A stretch of 33,076 bases of DNA from Myxococcales bacterium (GTDB lineage: Bacteria; Myxococcota_A; UBA9042): the NCBI GenBank assembly GCA_947499075.1, contig CANMNA010000022.1, positions 1 through 33,076 of the forward strand, given 5' to 3'. The translations under genes were made by a program, and so were the position numbers. Below the pieces are notes generated by a model. It made no database searches. It was not told the DNA's origin and worked only from the letters and a program-made list of their open reading frames with translations. This document shows, in pieces, positions 25,094 to 31,403 of the stretch (positions are counted from its first letter, which is position 1; every line of letters starts with the position of its first letter).

Positions 25094-26311
25094 TTAGGTT
25101 GCCACGTCCGGCCGGTTGGCGAAACGGTAGGTCTGGCCCGAAAAACTCTGAAAAACCATCCAGTCCCGGTCCGCAGTCTGCAAGTAGTCCGGCCACAGCG
25201 GCACCTTGCCGCCGCCCTCTAGGTCGATGCAGTACTTGGGCACCGCCATGCCGCTGGTGTAACCAATCAGGGCCCGCATCAGTTCCAGCCCAGCATCGAC
25301 CGATGTGCGCAGGTGCCCAGAGCCGACAATCGGGTCACAGTGAAAAAGGTAGTACGGTCGGACCCGTGCCGACAGCAGGTTGTAAAACGTCTCGCGCAGC
25401 GTCTCGGCGTCGTCGTTGATGCCCTGCAACAGCACGGTCTGACCGCCCAGCGCGATGCCGCCATCGGCCAGACGAGCAAGTGCCGCCACTGCCGTCGCTG
25501 TCAACTCACGAAAATGATTGCAGTGCACATTCACAAACACCGGAATCCGCCGCGGCCGCAGCGCGTGCACCAGCGCGGTGTCGATGCGCATCGGCAGGAA
25601 AATCGGCACCCGGGTGCCGATGCGTACGAAGCGCAGGTGGCTGATCGCCGCGAGCCGGTCGAGCAAGGTGTTCAGTCGCGCCGATGACCACAGCAGGGGA
25701 TCGCCACCCGAGATCAGTACGTCACGAATGCCTTTATTTTCAGAAATATAAGCGAGTGCTTGGTCCAGGTCGTCAGAGTTCAACGACTCTTCGCCCGCCG
25801 CCACCCAGCGCGCTCGCGTGCAATAGCGGCAGTACGCCGCGCACGTGTCGGTCACCAGCAGCAGCACCCGGTCGGGGTACTTGTGCACCACGCCCGGCGC
25901 CTTGCGGTGTGGATCCTCGCCCAACGGATCGCTGCGATCCGTCGTCAGTTTCAGGCCTTCGCGGCTATCGGGCAACACTTGCCGGCGCAGCGGTGTCCCC
26001 GCTTGGCCCAGACACAGGCTGGCAAAGTAGGGCGTAATCCCCACTTCGAAACCGCCACCCGCGGCAATCCAGGCGTGTTCGCCTGGATCAAGATCGAAAA
26101 TCTGCCCGAGTTGTTGACTGGTTTTGACGCGGTTGCGCAGCTGCCAGTGCCAATCGTGCCACTGCGCCGCGGGTACGTCCGCCCAAGGACCAATTGGCTC
26201 GCCCAGCGGCGGCGCGGCCCCTTCAGGATGAGCCGAAAAGGGTGCATCCGACGCAAGCGCAGCCGAATTCGGCAGCCCCGGGTCTGGGTGCGGCCAAGCC
26301 GTGGAATCCAT
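25094..26311 (-). CDS. kamA: Radical SAM lysine 2,3-aminomutase family protein
   Basis: 405 residues from ATG 26311 (a TTG three bases upstream is less likely). The family opening WHDWHWQLRNRV is at ~51-62. The radical SAM cluster motif CxxxCxxC is C157, C161, C164 (DTCAAYCRYC). The downstream SGGDPLL motif (~200) and a C-terminal GGGK with Lys ~369, where PLP attaches in KamA, are present. It interconverts alpha- and beta-lysine, or a related amino acid. Length and N-terminus fit KamA better than the shorter EpmB, which modifies EF-P; epmA and efp are not in view. The ATG is only 8 bases from the tRNA-Glu 3' end, with no Shine-Dalgarno sequence outside the tRNA. Confidence 0.88.
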   Translation of the reverse strand: MDSTAWPHPDPGLPNSAALASDAPFSAHPEGAAPPLGEPIGPWADVPAAQWHDWHWQLRNRVKTSQQLGQIFDLDPGEHAWIAAGGGFEVGITPYFASLCLGQAGTPLRRQVLPDSREGLKLTTDRSDPLGEDPHRKAPGVVHKYPDRVLLLVTDTCAAYCRYCTRARWVAAGEESLNSDDLDQALAYISENKGIRDVLISGGDPLLWSSARLNTLLDRLAAISHLRFVRIGTRVPIFLPMRIDTALVHALRPRRIPVFVNVHCNHFRELTATAVAALARLADGGIALGGQTVLLQGINDDAETLRETFYNLLSARVRPYYLFHCDPIVGSGHLRTSVDAGLELMRALIGYTSGMAVPKYCIDLEGGGKVPLWPDYLQTADRDWMVFQSFSGQTYRFANRPDVAT

Positions 26312-26319
26312 CAACGAAG

Positions 26320-26391
26320 TGCCCCGTAGGAGAATTGAACTCCTGTCCCAGCCTTGAGAGGGCCGTGTCCTGACCGCTAGACTAACGGGGC
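26320..26391 (-). tRNA. tRNA-Glu (CTC)
   Basis: Acceptor stem GCCCCGT/ACGGGGC (26385-26391 with 26321-26327), D arm GTCTAGCGGTCAGGAC, anticodon loop CTCTCAA (anticodon CTC), T arm AGGAG-TTCAATT-CTCCT, discriminator A. CCA is not encoded. It lies 44 bases after tRNA-Gln and directly before kamA on the same strand. Confidence 0.95.
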
Positions 26392-26435
26392 GATAGGGCG
26401 CCGGGCGCCCGGGAACCGAGCGCTGTGCGACTGGG

Positions 26436-26506
26436 CTGGGGGACTAGGATTCGAACCTAGATAGGCAGATTCAGAGTCTGCCGTCCTGCCTTTAGACGAT
26501 CCCCCA
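26436..26506 (-). tRNA. tRNA-Gln (CTG)
   Basis: Acceptor TGGGGGA/TCCCCCA with the U1-A72 pair usual for tRNA-Gln, anticodon stem GCAGA/TCTGC with loop CTCTGAA (anticodon CTG), T arm CTAGG-TTCGAAT-CCTAG, discriminator G. CCA is not encoded. Probably co-transcribed with tRNA-Glu. Confidence 0.95.
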
Positions 26507-26542
26507 ATTCTGACGTACCGACTGCAAACCGCCTTGATCCGA

Positions 26543-26560
26543 ACCGGGTCACAACCCGGT
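26543..26560. other. Perfect hairpin upstream of the tRNA pair
   Basis: ACCGGGT-CACA-ACCCGGT, a 7-bp stem 37 bases upstream of tRNA-Gln, lies where promoter elements would be expected. On the minus strand a TTGACC (possible -35) overlaps it, but no convincing -10 follows. It could be an operator or part of a terminator for the penicillin-binding gene. Confidence 0.3.
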
Positions 26561-26611
26561 CAACAATCAACCGACAATGCAGTGGAACTCTCCGTCGCCA
26601 ACGTTCTGTTT

Positions 26612-26629
26612 GGGACCCTATTTGGTCCC
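26612..26629 (-). terminator. Possible terminator after the penicillin-binding gene
   Basis: GGGACC-(6)-GGTCCC hairpin, about 104 bases past the stop at 26733. There is no T-run on the minus strand. Confidence 0.25.
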
Positions 26630-26732
26630 GCAACAGCTCGGGCGCATTGCTCGCAAGGCTCTGAATCTAGCGGGCAATTTTGCTTTCGATGGGCCAAGGC
26701 GGCACACGCCCCGGCAACGACGGAGCGGCAAT

Positions 26733-28031
26733 CTACAGGGCCGCGCCAACCTCGTCAAGGCCAAAACCGGCTGCGTCGGCGGTCTTCTGGCCGGCGTGCT
26801 CGAAGAACAGCCCTAGCGCGTCGCGGGCAAGCGCTGGAGCTTTCACCTTCCATTTCGAGCCATTGACTGCCAACGCGGCGATCGCCACGCGCGGCCGCTC
26901 TGCCGGTGCAAAGCCCACGAACCACGACACGTGCCGAAAAAGCTCGCCCTCGGATGCTGAGAGAGATCCCGTCTTGCCGCCCACGGCCATGCCTTGCAAA
27001 GCCTTGGGACGATGAGAAAATCCGTGACGTCCCGTGCCAACTTCTGTGGTCTGCACCATCATCATCCGCAGTGCCGCCGCCGTCCTTTCCGCGATCGCTT
27101 GTGGCAGCGGACTCCTCTGCGGGCTGTCCACCAGCACTTGCACGGCGGGGTCCCAAGCTGCGATTCGTTTGAGCTTGCCATCGCTTGCGACGACGGCAGC
27201 CAGCCAAGCGGCGTGAAGCGGGCTCAGCGTCGACCCGGCAAACCCCGCCGCAGCCTTAGCCCGGGCCAGCGCGTCGCCAGCATCGTCAAATCGCGATGAT
27301 TCCATCGCAATGTCGCTCGGTACGCCGCAGTTAAACCCAAAGCGCTCGGCCATCGCCTTGAGTTGACCCGGCTGGAGGTCGCGCAGCGCAAAGCGGGCAA
27401 ATGCGGCGTTGGACGACCGCGCCAGTGCCAGCGTCAACGTCTCGCACCGGCGATCACTTGGTTTTTGCGCGACATGCGACGCGTCCAACCCGTGAAAGCC
27501 GCCGTGAAAACACGCCTCGCTGTCGGGCGTAGCGCCCGCTTCGAGCAGTGCTGCGCTGGTCACGACTTTGATGACACTGGCGGCTGGCACCGTCGGCTTG
27601 GTCAAGCTGCCGATGTCGCCCACCCGGTCGCTGGCATCGCGCGACTCCGCCAGCGTCAGCACTTGGCCGGTGTGCGGGTCGATCATCACCACTGCGCTAT
27701 AGGGCACCCCGGCCTTGGCCAGCATCGCCGTAACACTGCGCTGCAGGTCGCCATTGAGGCTGGTCGGCTGCGGCTGAGGTGAGCGCGCCACGACCAGATT
27801 GCCGGTCGGACCTGCCGTTGCGCCGCGCAGCTCTTCAGCGTGCATCGGTGCGGGCAGCGGCATGGGTGGTGCTGCGACAGGAGGCGGCACAACTGGTGCG
27901 CTGGGCGCTGACGCAGCTGAAGAGGTGGGTGACTCGACTCGCCGCCCACGCACTAACCAGAGGCCGCACGCCAACAGGCTGAGCGCAGCGATCACGGCAA
28001 GCGGCATCCACTCCGCGCGCGCCAGGGGCAT
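26733..28031 (-). CDS. Membrane-anchored penicillin-binding transpeptidase-like protein
   Basis: Start chosen at ATG 28031, just before the membrane helix (residues ~9-28); the frame runs up to 28244 but that extension overlaps the divergent gene. 432 residues. A Pro/Ala-rich linker (~33-70) leads to a transpeptidase domain with all three motifs: SVIK (S152, K155), SSN (206-208) and KTG (353-355). These acylate D-Ala-D-Ala stems and bind beta-lactams. The protein lacks the N-terminal dimerisation domain of FtsI/PBP2-type class B enzymes and has no GT51 domain. It is therefore a short transpeptidase that may pair with a separate glycosyltransferase such as MtgA (inference). Confidence 0.82.
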   Translation of the reverse strand: MPLARAEWMPLAVIAALSLLACGLWLVRGRRVESPTSSAASAPSAPVVPPPVAAPPMPLPAPMHAEELRGATAGPTGNLVVARSPQPQPTSLNGDLQRSVTAMLAKAGVPYSAVVMIDPHTGQVLTLAESRDASDRVGDIGSLTKPTVPAASVIKVVTSAALLEAGATPDSEACFHGGFHGLDASHVAQKPSDRRCETLTLALARSSNAAFARFALRDLQPGQLKAMAERFGFNCGVPSDIAMESSRFDDAGDALARAKAAAGFAGSTLSPLHAAWLAAVVASDGKLKRIAAWDPAVQVLVDSPQRSPLPQAIAERTAAALRMMMVQTTEVGTGRHGFSHRPKALQGMAVGGKTGSLSASEGELFRHVSWFVGFAPAERPRVAIAALAVNGSKWKVKAPALARDALGLFFEHAGQKTADAAGFGLDEVGAAL

Positions 28032-28205
28032 GGACTTTCGGTTGTGTCTGGGCAAGGGCACGGCAGCGCCTCCTAGCGGCTGGGTCGACGACGACGGTGG
28101 CGCAAGGGCAACGCCGTCGCCAAGCGTAGACCGGGCTGGCGGTCGCGCAAGAAAGTCGTGTAGAACACCACAACCAGCCGCCTGACGCGGCCTTGTGAGC
28201 CGATT

Positions 28206-28571
28206 GTGAGCCAGCCCGATGACGCCAGCGCGCCGCAGCACCACCCACCAGATGGCCGCCTCGCCCGGCTCCAGGCGATGGTCGCTGAGGACCCGGACAA
28301 CGAATTGGCGCTCTTTTCACTGGGGCAGGCCTTGTTCGAGGCCCACCGCTACGCAGAGGCGGGGCCGCATTTCGAGAGAGCGGCGCTGTTGCAGCCCGAT
28401 CTGATGATGGCGCACCTGCGCCACGCAGCGTGTCTTGTGGCGCAGAAGTGCTACGCGCAGGCCGGCGCCCCAGCCGAAATTGCGCGGTCGCTGGCGATTG
28501 CCCAAAATCACGTAGGCCCGCGCGGCGACGCCGACGACCTGCTGGAAGAGATCGCTGACGCGCTCGACTGA
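28206..28571 (+). CDS. Small TPR protein
   Basis: 121 residues from GTG 28206, with a direct repeat TGTGAGCC just before it and no clear Shine-Dalgarno sequence. Residues ~20-75 hold about one and a half TPR units (LFSLGQALFEAHRYAEAGPHF), and the C-terminus is acidic (DADDLLEEIADALD). No signal peptide, so probably cytoplasmic. Divergent from the penicillin-binding gene. A good terminator follows. Confidence 0.7.
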   Translation: MSQPDDASAPQHHPPDGRLARLQAMVAEDPDNELALFSLGQALFEAHRYAEAGPHFERAALLQPDLMMAHLRHAACLVAQKCYAQAGAPAEIARSLAIAQNHVGPRGDADDLLEEIADALD

Positions 28572-28662
28572 TCTGGCAAATTTGACGCAAGCAATGGGCG
28601 GCTAGCGCGCTGAAACGGTGCGGTAATGCTCATGGGTCTGGCCGGCGCTGGGGCGAGAGGCG

Positions 28663-28682
28663 GGCCGGAGCCGGCCTTTTTT
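28663..28682 (+). terminator. Intrinsic terminator before tRNA-fMet
   Basis: GGCCG/CGGCC stem (28663-28667 with 28672-28676) followed by six T (28677-28682). It ends the small TPR gene's transcript and insulates the tRNA promoter 11 bases further on. Confidence 0.7.
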
Positions 28683-28693
28683 GCCGACGCGTG

Positions 28694-28722
28694 TTGACAC
28701 CCTGCGGCACATGGCCTACAAG
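28694..28722 (+). promoter_or_regulatory. Sigma-70-type promoter of tRNA-fMet
   Basis: Consensus -35 TTGACA (28694-28699), exactly 17 bases, then TACAAG (28717-28722) as -10. Transcription should start at 28727-28730, so the primary transcript would have a leader of only 0-3 bases before the tRNA. Confidence 0.7.
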
Positions 28723-28729
28723 ACAGAAC

Positions 28730-28803
<74 letters not shown>

Positions 28804-28809
28804 CGCAAA

Positions 28810-28850
28810 CAAAACCCGGTACTTACACGCGTTGTAGGTGCCGGGTTTTG
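28810..28850 (+). terminator. Strong hairpin terminator after tRNA-fMet
   Basis: A 10-bp outer stem CAAAACCCGG/CCGGGTTTTG (28810-28819 with 28841-28850) and a 7-step inner stem around CGCGT, separated by one mismatch. A T-rich GGGTTTTGGCGTTTCT follows. It is symmetric enough to work in both directions. Confidence 0.7.
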
Positions 28851-28908
28851 GCGTTTCTGGGCCAATCTTGGGCCACGGACACGGTGACACCCCGCGCCTG
28901 TCACGCTA

Positions 28909-28922
28909 GTCCGGAAGCAAAC
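28909..28922 (+). repeat. 14-bp direct repeat, copy 1 (island)
   Basis: GTCCGGAAGCAAAC, identical to 30279-30292. This copy lies 54 bases before the integrase ATG and just after the dyad GTGACA-N9-TGTCAC (28884-28904). It could be a binding site for integrase arms, excisionase or a regulator. Confidence 0.6.
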
Positions 28923-28958
28923 GCACCCTCGGCTACAGGTGACGACGACTTGCTGGTT

Positions 28959-28973
28959 CCGTACGAGGTACGG
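28959..28973 (+). promoter_or_regulatory. Hairpin holding the integrase ribosome-binding site
   Basis: CCGTAC-GAG-GTACGG, a perfect 6-bp stem. The likely Shine-Dalgarno GAGG (28965-28968) lies in the loop and first stem base, 7 bases before the ATG. It may damp integrase translation. Confidence 0.4.
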
Positions 28974-28975
28974 CC

Positions 28976-30079
28976 ATGAGCAGCAAGCCAATCAAACACG
29001 GGAAGAAGTGGCGGGTCAGACCGCAGGATGCCAACGGCAAGCGCCAGTCGTTGGTGTTCGACCGCCACAACGACGCGGTGGCGGCATCCGCGCGCGCCGA
29101 GGTTGAGGCGGCGGACATCAAGGCCGGTCGCCGCGATGCGCCGCCGCCGCTCAAGACGTTTGACGACCTGACCACGTACTGGCTGGCCAACCGGACGATC
29201 CACAAGCGCCAGAGCAAAGACGACCTGTCGGTCATTCGGTGTCATCTGAAGCCGGCCTTTGGCGGCCGGGCGTTGACGACGATCGGCGTCGCGGAGATCG
29301 ACGCCTTTCGGGCGAGCAAGATTGCGCTGAGCCCCAAGACGGTGTCGAACATCCTGACGTTGCTGGGGTCGATGCTGCGGGCTGCGCTTGAGTTGGGGTG
29401 GATCGCCCGTTTGCCGCCATTGCACAAGCCCAAGATCCGGCTACATGACACTGACTTTCACTTTCTGGGCACCAAGGAGGAGCTGCACCAGTTTCTCGCC
29501 GCCGCCCATGCCGACGGTGCCGACGCCCACGCCCTCTATGCGACAGCGGTGTTCACCGGCCTGCGCGTTGGCGAGCTGGCGGGCCTGAAGTGGGTCGACG
29601 TGGACTTTGCCCGGCGCGTGATCAACGTTCAGCGCAGCTACGACGGGCCGACCAAGTCGAACCAAGTACGGCGGGTGCCGATCGTCGACGAGCTGCTGCC
29701 GATCTTGACCGCGTGGCGGCAAGTATCAGGCGGCGAGCTGGTGTTTCCGAATCGCGATGGCAACATGCTGCGGGAGTGCGGGCGCATCTTTGCTGAACGC
29801 TTTCACCGGGTGCTCGACGCCGCCGGTTTTCAGCGGCCGAAGTCCGGGCGGGCGGTGCACGCCTTTCGCTTTCACGACTTGCGCCACACGTTTGCGAGCT
29901 GGTGGATGATCGGCGGTGGCGACATCTTCAAGTTGCAGCGGGTGCTCGGGCATCAGACGCCGGAGGTGACGCAGCGATACGCGCATCTGGCGCCTGACGC
30001 GTTTGCGGGTGATCTAGGGCTGTTTTCGGGCCTGTCTTCCCCGGCAAATGCGGCAACGGAAGTGCAAAAGCACCGCTGA
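28976..30079 (+). CDS. Tyrosine recombinase (phage-type integrase)
   Basis: 367 residues. The N-terminal part (~1-50) is a short arm-binding-like segment, ~60-150 a core-binding SAM-like domain (TFDDLTTYWLANRT), and ~165-345 the catalytic domain. The catalytic set is complete: R197 (GLRVGEL), K227, H300-x-x-R303 (HDLRHT), H326 (LGHQT) and nucleophile Y335 (RYAHL). It cuts and joins attachment sites to move the element in or out of the tRNA-fMet site. The gene reads away from the tRNA and starts the island. Confidence 0.94.
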   Translation: MSSKPIKHGKKWRVRPQDANGKRQSLVFDRHNDAVAASARAEVEAADIKAGRRDAPPPLKTFDDLTTYWLANRTIHKRQSKDDLSVIRCHLKPAFGGRALTTIGVAEIDAFRASKIALSPKTVSNILTLLGSMLRAALELGWIARLPPLHKPKIRLHDTDFHFLGTKEELHQFLAAAHADGADAHALYATAVFTGLRVGELAGLKWVDVDFARRVINVQRSYDGPTKSNQVRRVPIVDELLPILTAWRQVSGGELVFPNRDGNMLRECGRIFAERFHRVLDAAGFQRPKSGRAVHAFRFHDLRHTFASWWMIGGGDIFKLQRVLGHQTPEVTQRYAHLAPDAFAGDLGLFSGLSSPANAATEVQKHR

Positions 30080-30278
30080 CGGACCCTCTGGCCCGGCTAT
30101 CGGCGTTGCCCGATCGAGAGTCAACGCCACGTCAATGGTGCCCATTGGCTATCGGTACGGTCGGACGTCGTGGCCGGTCCTAGGCCGCCGACAATTACGA
30201 CAAATCGTTTGCGCTATCGCCAGTTGACTGCCGGTGAGCCGACGTCTTGCCCAGCCGCTCTGTCCGCCACCCGCTGTT

Positions 30279-30292
30279 GTCCGGAAGCAAAC
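30279..30292 (+). repeat. 14-bp direct repeat, copy 2 (island)
   Basis: GTCCGGAAGCAAAC, exact match to 28909-28922. Both copies precede an island gene (integrase, excisionase-like) by 54 and 87 bases on the same strand, which fits a shared regulator or recombination factor. Confidence 0.6.
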
Positions 30293-30324
30293 CGACCACC
30301 TGCTTCAGGAGAAGGTAGGTCAAA

Positions 30325-30338
30325 AAAAGTGCACTTTT
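30325..30338. promoter_or_regulatory. Candidate operator palindrome
   Basis: AAAAGTGCACTTTT is a perfect 14-bp dyad 41 bases upstream of the excisionase-like gene, in the position of a repressor or autoregulator site. Confidence 0.45.
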
Positions 30339-30378
30339 CCCTTGTCGGGCATTCGGAGCCCGTAGTGAGAGGTGAGCT

Positions 30379-30585
30379 ATGGCGTTGGAAGAACAAGAGA
30401 TTATCGGCTACCGGGAGGCGTCAGCCTTGCTAGGCGTGCCGAAGGGCACGGTGCATTGCTGGGTGAGCCGCCGCCTGCTGTCGCATTTGCGTTTGGGCAA
30501 GCGGCTCGTGCGGTTTCGCCGGTCTGAGTTGGTGGCTTGGCTTGCCTGCCACCAAGTGCCGGCCAAGGAGGTTGCGACCTCATGA
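30379..30585 (+). CDS. Excisionase-like helix-turn-helix protein
   Basis: 68 residues with a GAGGTGA ribosome-binding site. The sequence IIGYREASALLG, then GTVHCWVSRRLLSHLRLGKRLVRFRRSELVAWL, is the MerR/excisionase-type HTH_17 fold: helix-turn-helix, then a basic wing. Such proteins direct excision or regulate the island. An AAGGAGG near its end and the ATGA at 30582-30585 allow another start inside its stop (see next gene). Confidence 0.85.
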   Translation: MALEEQEIIGYREASALLGVPKGTVHCWVSRRLLSHLRLGKRLVRFRRSELVAWLACHQVPAKEVATS

Positions 30586-30764
30586 CCAGCACGCAACCAG
30601 CCAGCGTAGCGACTGCGCGGGCGACCGCGCAAGTGCGCTGGCCAAAGGCAACCGGCCCGCCCAGTGCGGCAGTGTCCGTGAGTAGCGCTGATTGGGTGGA
30701 GCCCATGTTGGGCACACCCAGACCAAACAGGCATACGCGGTCGATGACCGCAGGAGATCAAAAT

Positions 30765-31391
30765 ATGCCTAAGGATAATACTGAAGAAGTGGCCTTGCCC
30801 CCGGACAGCGGTGGCACCCAGGCCGAGGATGTGGGCAAGTCGCCCGACATCATCGACGAACTCGACCTCGACAACTTCCGCGTGGACGAGTCGATGCTCG
30901 TTGCGGCAGCGCGCGACCAAGTCTCGGTGCCGGTGGACAAGCCCAAAGGCTTTTTCTTCCGCGTTCACCCCACCGAGGCGCTGATTGTGTCGCTGCTCAA
31001 GGACCCCGATGGGCGGTTCTTGCTTGTTAGCGCGGTTGTTGCCAACGACCCGTTGATGGCAGGCTACGTCGCGCCTTACAAGCTCGTCTTGGTGATCGAC
31101 CGCAGCGGCAATCTGTACCTGTGGCCACTGCGCCAAGTGCGCATGGGTGAAACCAGCTACGCGGCTTGGGAGTCCTCGGCCGCCATCGCTGAGGCCGCCA
31201 AGCGCATCTGGCTGCGCATGCAGTGGAACAAGAGCCTGAGCGCCTACGACCGCTATGATGCGCCGTTCCAGCCGCCTGAGCCGCAGTGGCCCACGCGCTC
31301 GATCGGCGACATCGTCAAGGTAGCGTTCGCGGGTCGCGTCGTCGCCTCGCTGGAACACCCGGTGGTTCAGCAGTTGCTCGGCCGCGTCTAG
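30765..31391 (+). CDS. Conserved island protein that pairs with the PolA-like gene
   Basis: Start chosen at ATG 30765 with AGGAG eight bases upstream; 208 residues. An in-frame ATG at 30582 (overlapping the previous stop, with AAGGAGG) would add 61 low-complexity residues and cannot be excluded. Acidic N-terminus (~5-45), then a domain with KGFFFRVHP, LLVSAVVANDPL, KLVLVIDRSGNLYLWPLR and a Trp-rich helical end (AAKRIWLRMQWNKSLSAYDRYDAPF). From memory, proteins with an FRVHP and a FLWP(I/V)R motif sit next to divergent family A polymerases in proteobacterial islands. No activity is known to me. Confidence 0.7.
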   Translation: MPKDNTEEVALPPDSGGTQAEDVGKSPDIIDELDLDNFRVDESMLVAAARDQVSVPVDKPKGFFFRVHPTEALIVSLLKDPDGRFLLVSAVVANDPLMAGYVAPYKLVLVIDRSGNLYLWPLRQVRMGETSYAAWESSAAIAEAAKRIWLRMQWNKSLSAYDRYDAPFQPPEPQWPTRSIGDIVKVAFAGRVVASLEHPVVQQLLGRV

Positions 31392-31403
31392 CCGCGCGTA
31401 GCG

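Larger units (their letters stand above)
30080..30378. other. Control region between integrase and excisionase-like gene
   Basis: No gene in 299 bases. It contains the second 14-bp direct repeat (30279-30292), the palindrome at 30325-30338 and a GAGGTGA ribosome-binding site before ATG 30379. The A-run at 30322-30328 may be part of a promoter or bent DNA. 30080-30270 shows nothing I can name. Confidence 0.6.

Noticed and set aside
25094..26311. EF-P lysyl modification enzyme EpmB
   Set aside because: Length and the KamA-type N-terminus fit lysine 2,3-aminomutase better, and no efp or epmA gene is nearby; not excluded entirely.
28031..28244. Longer start for the penicillin-binding gene at 28244
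   Set aside because: It would overlap the divergent small TPR gene and adds 71 residues of low-complexity Arg/Pro sequence before the membrane helix.
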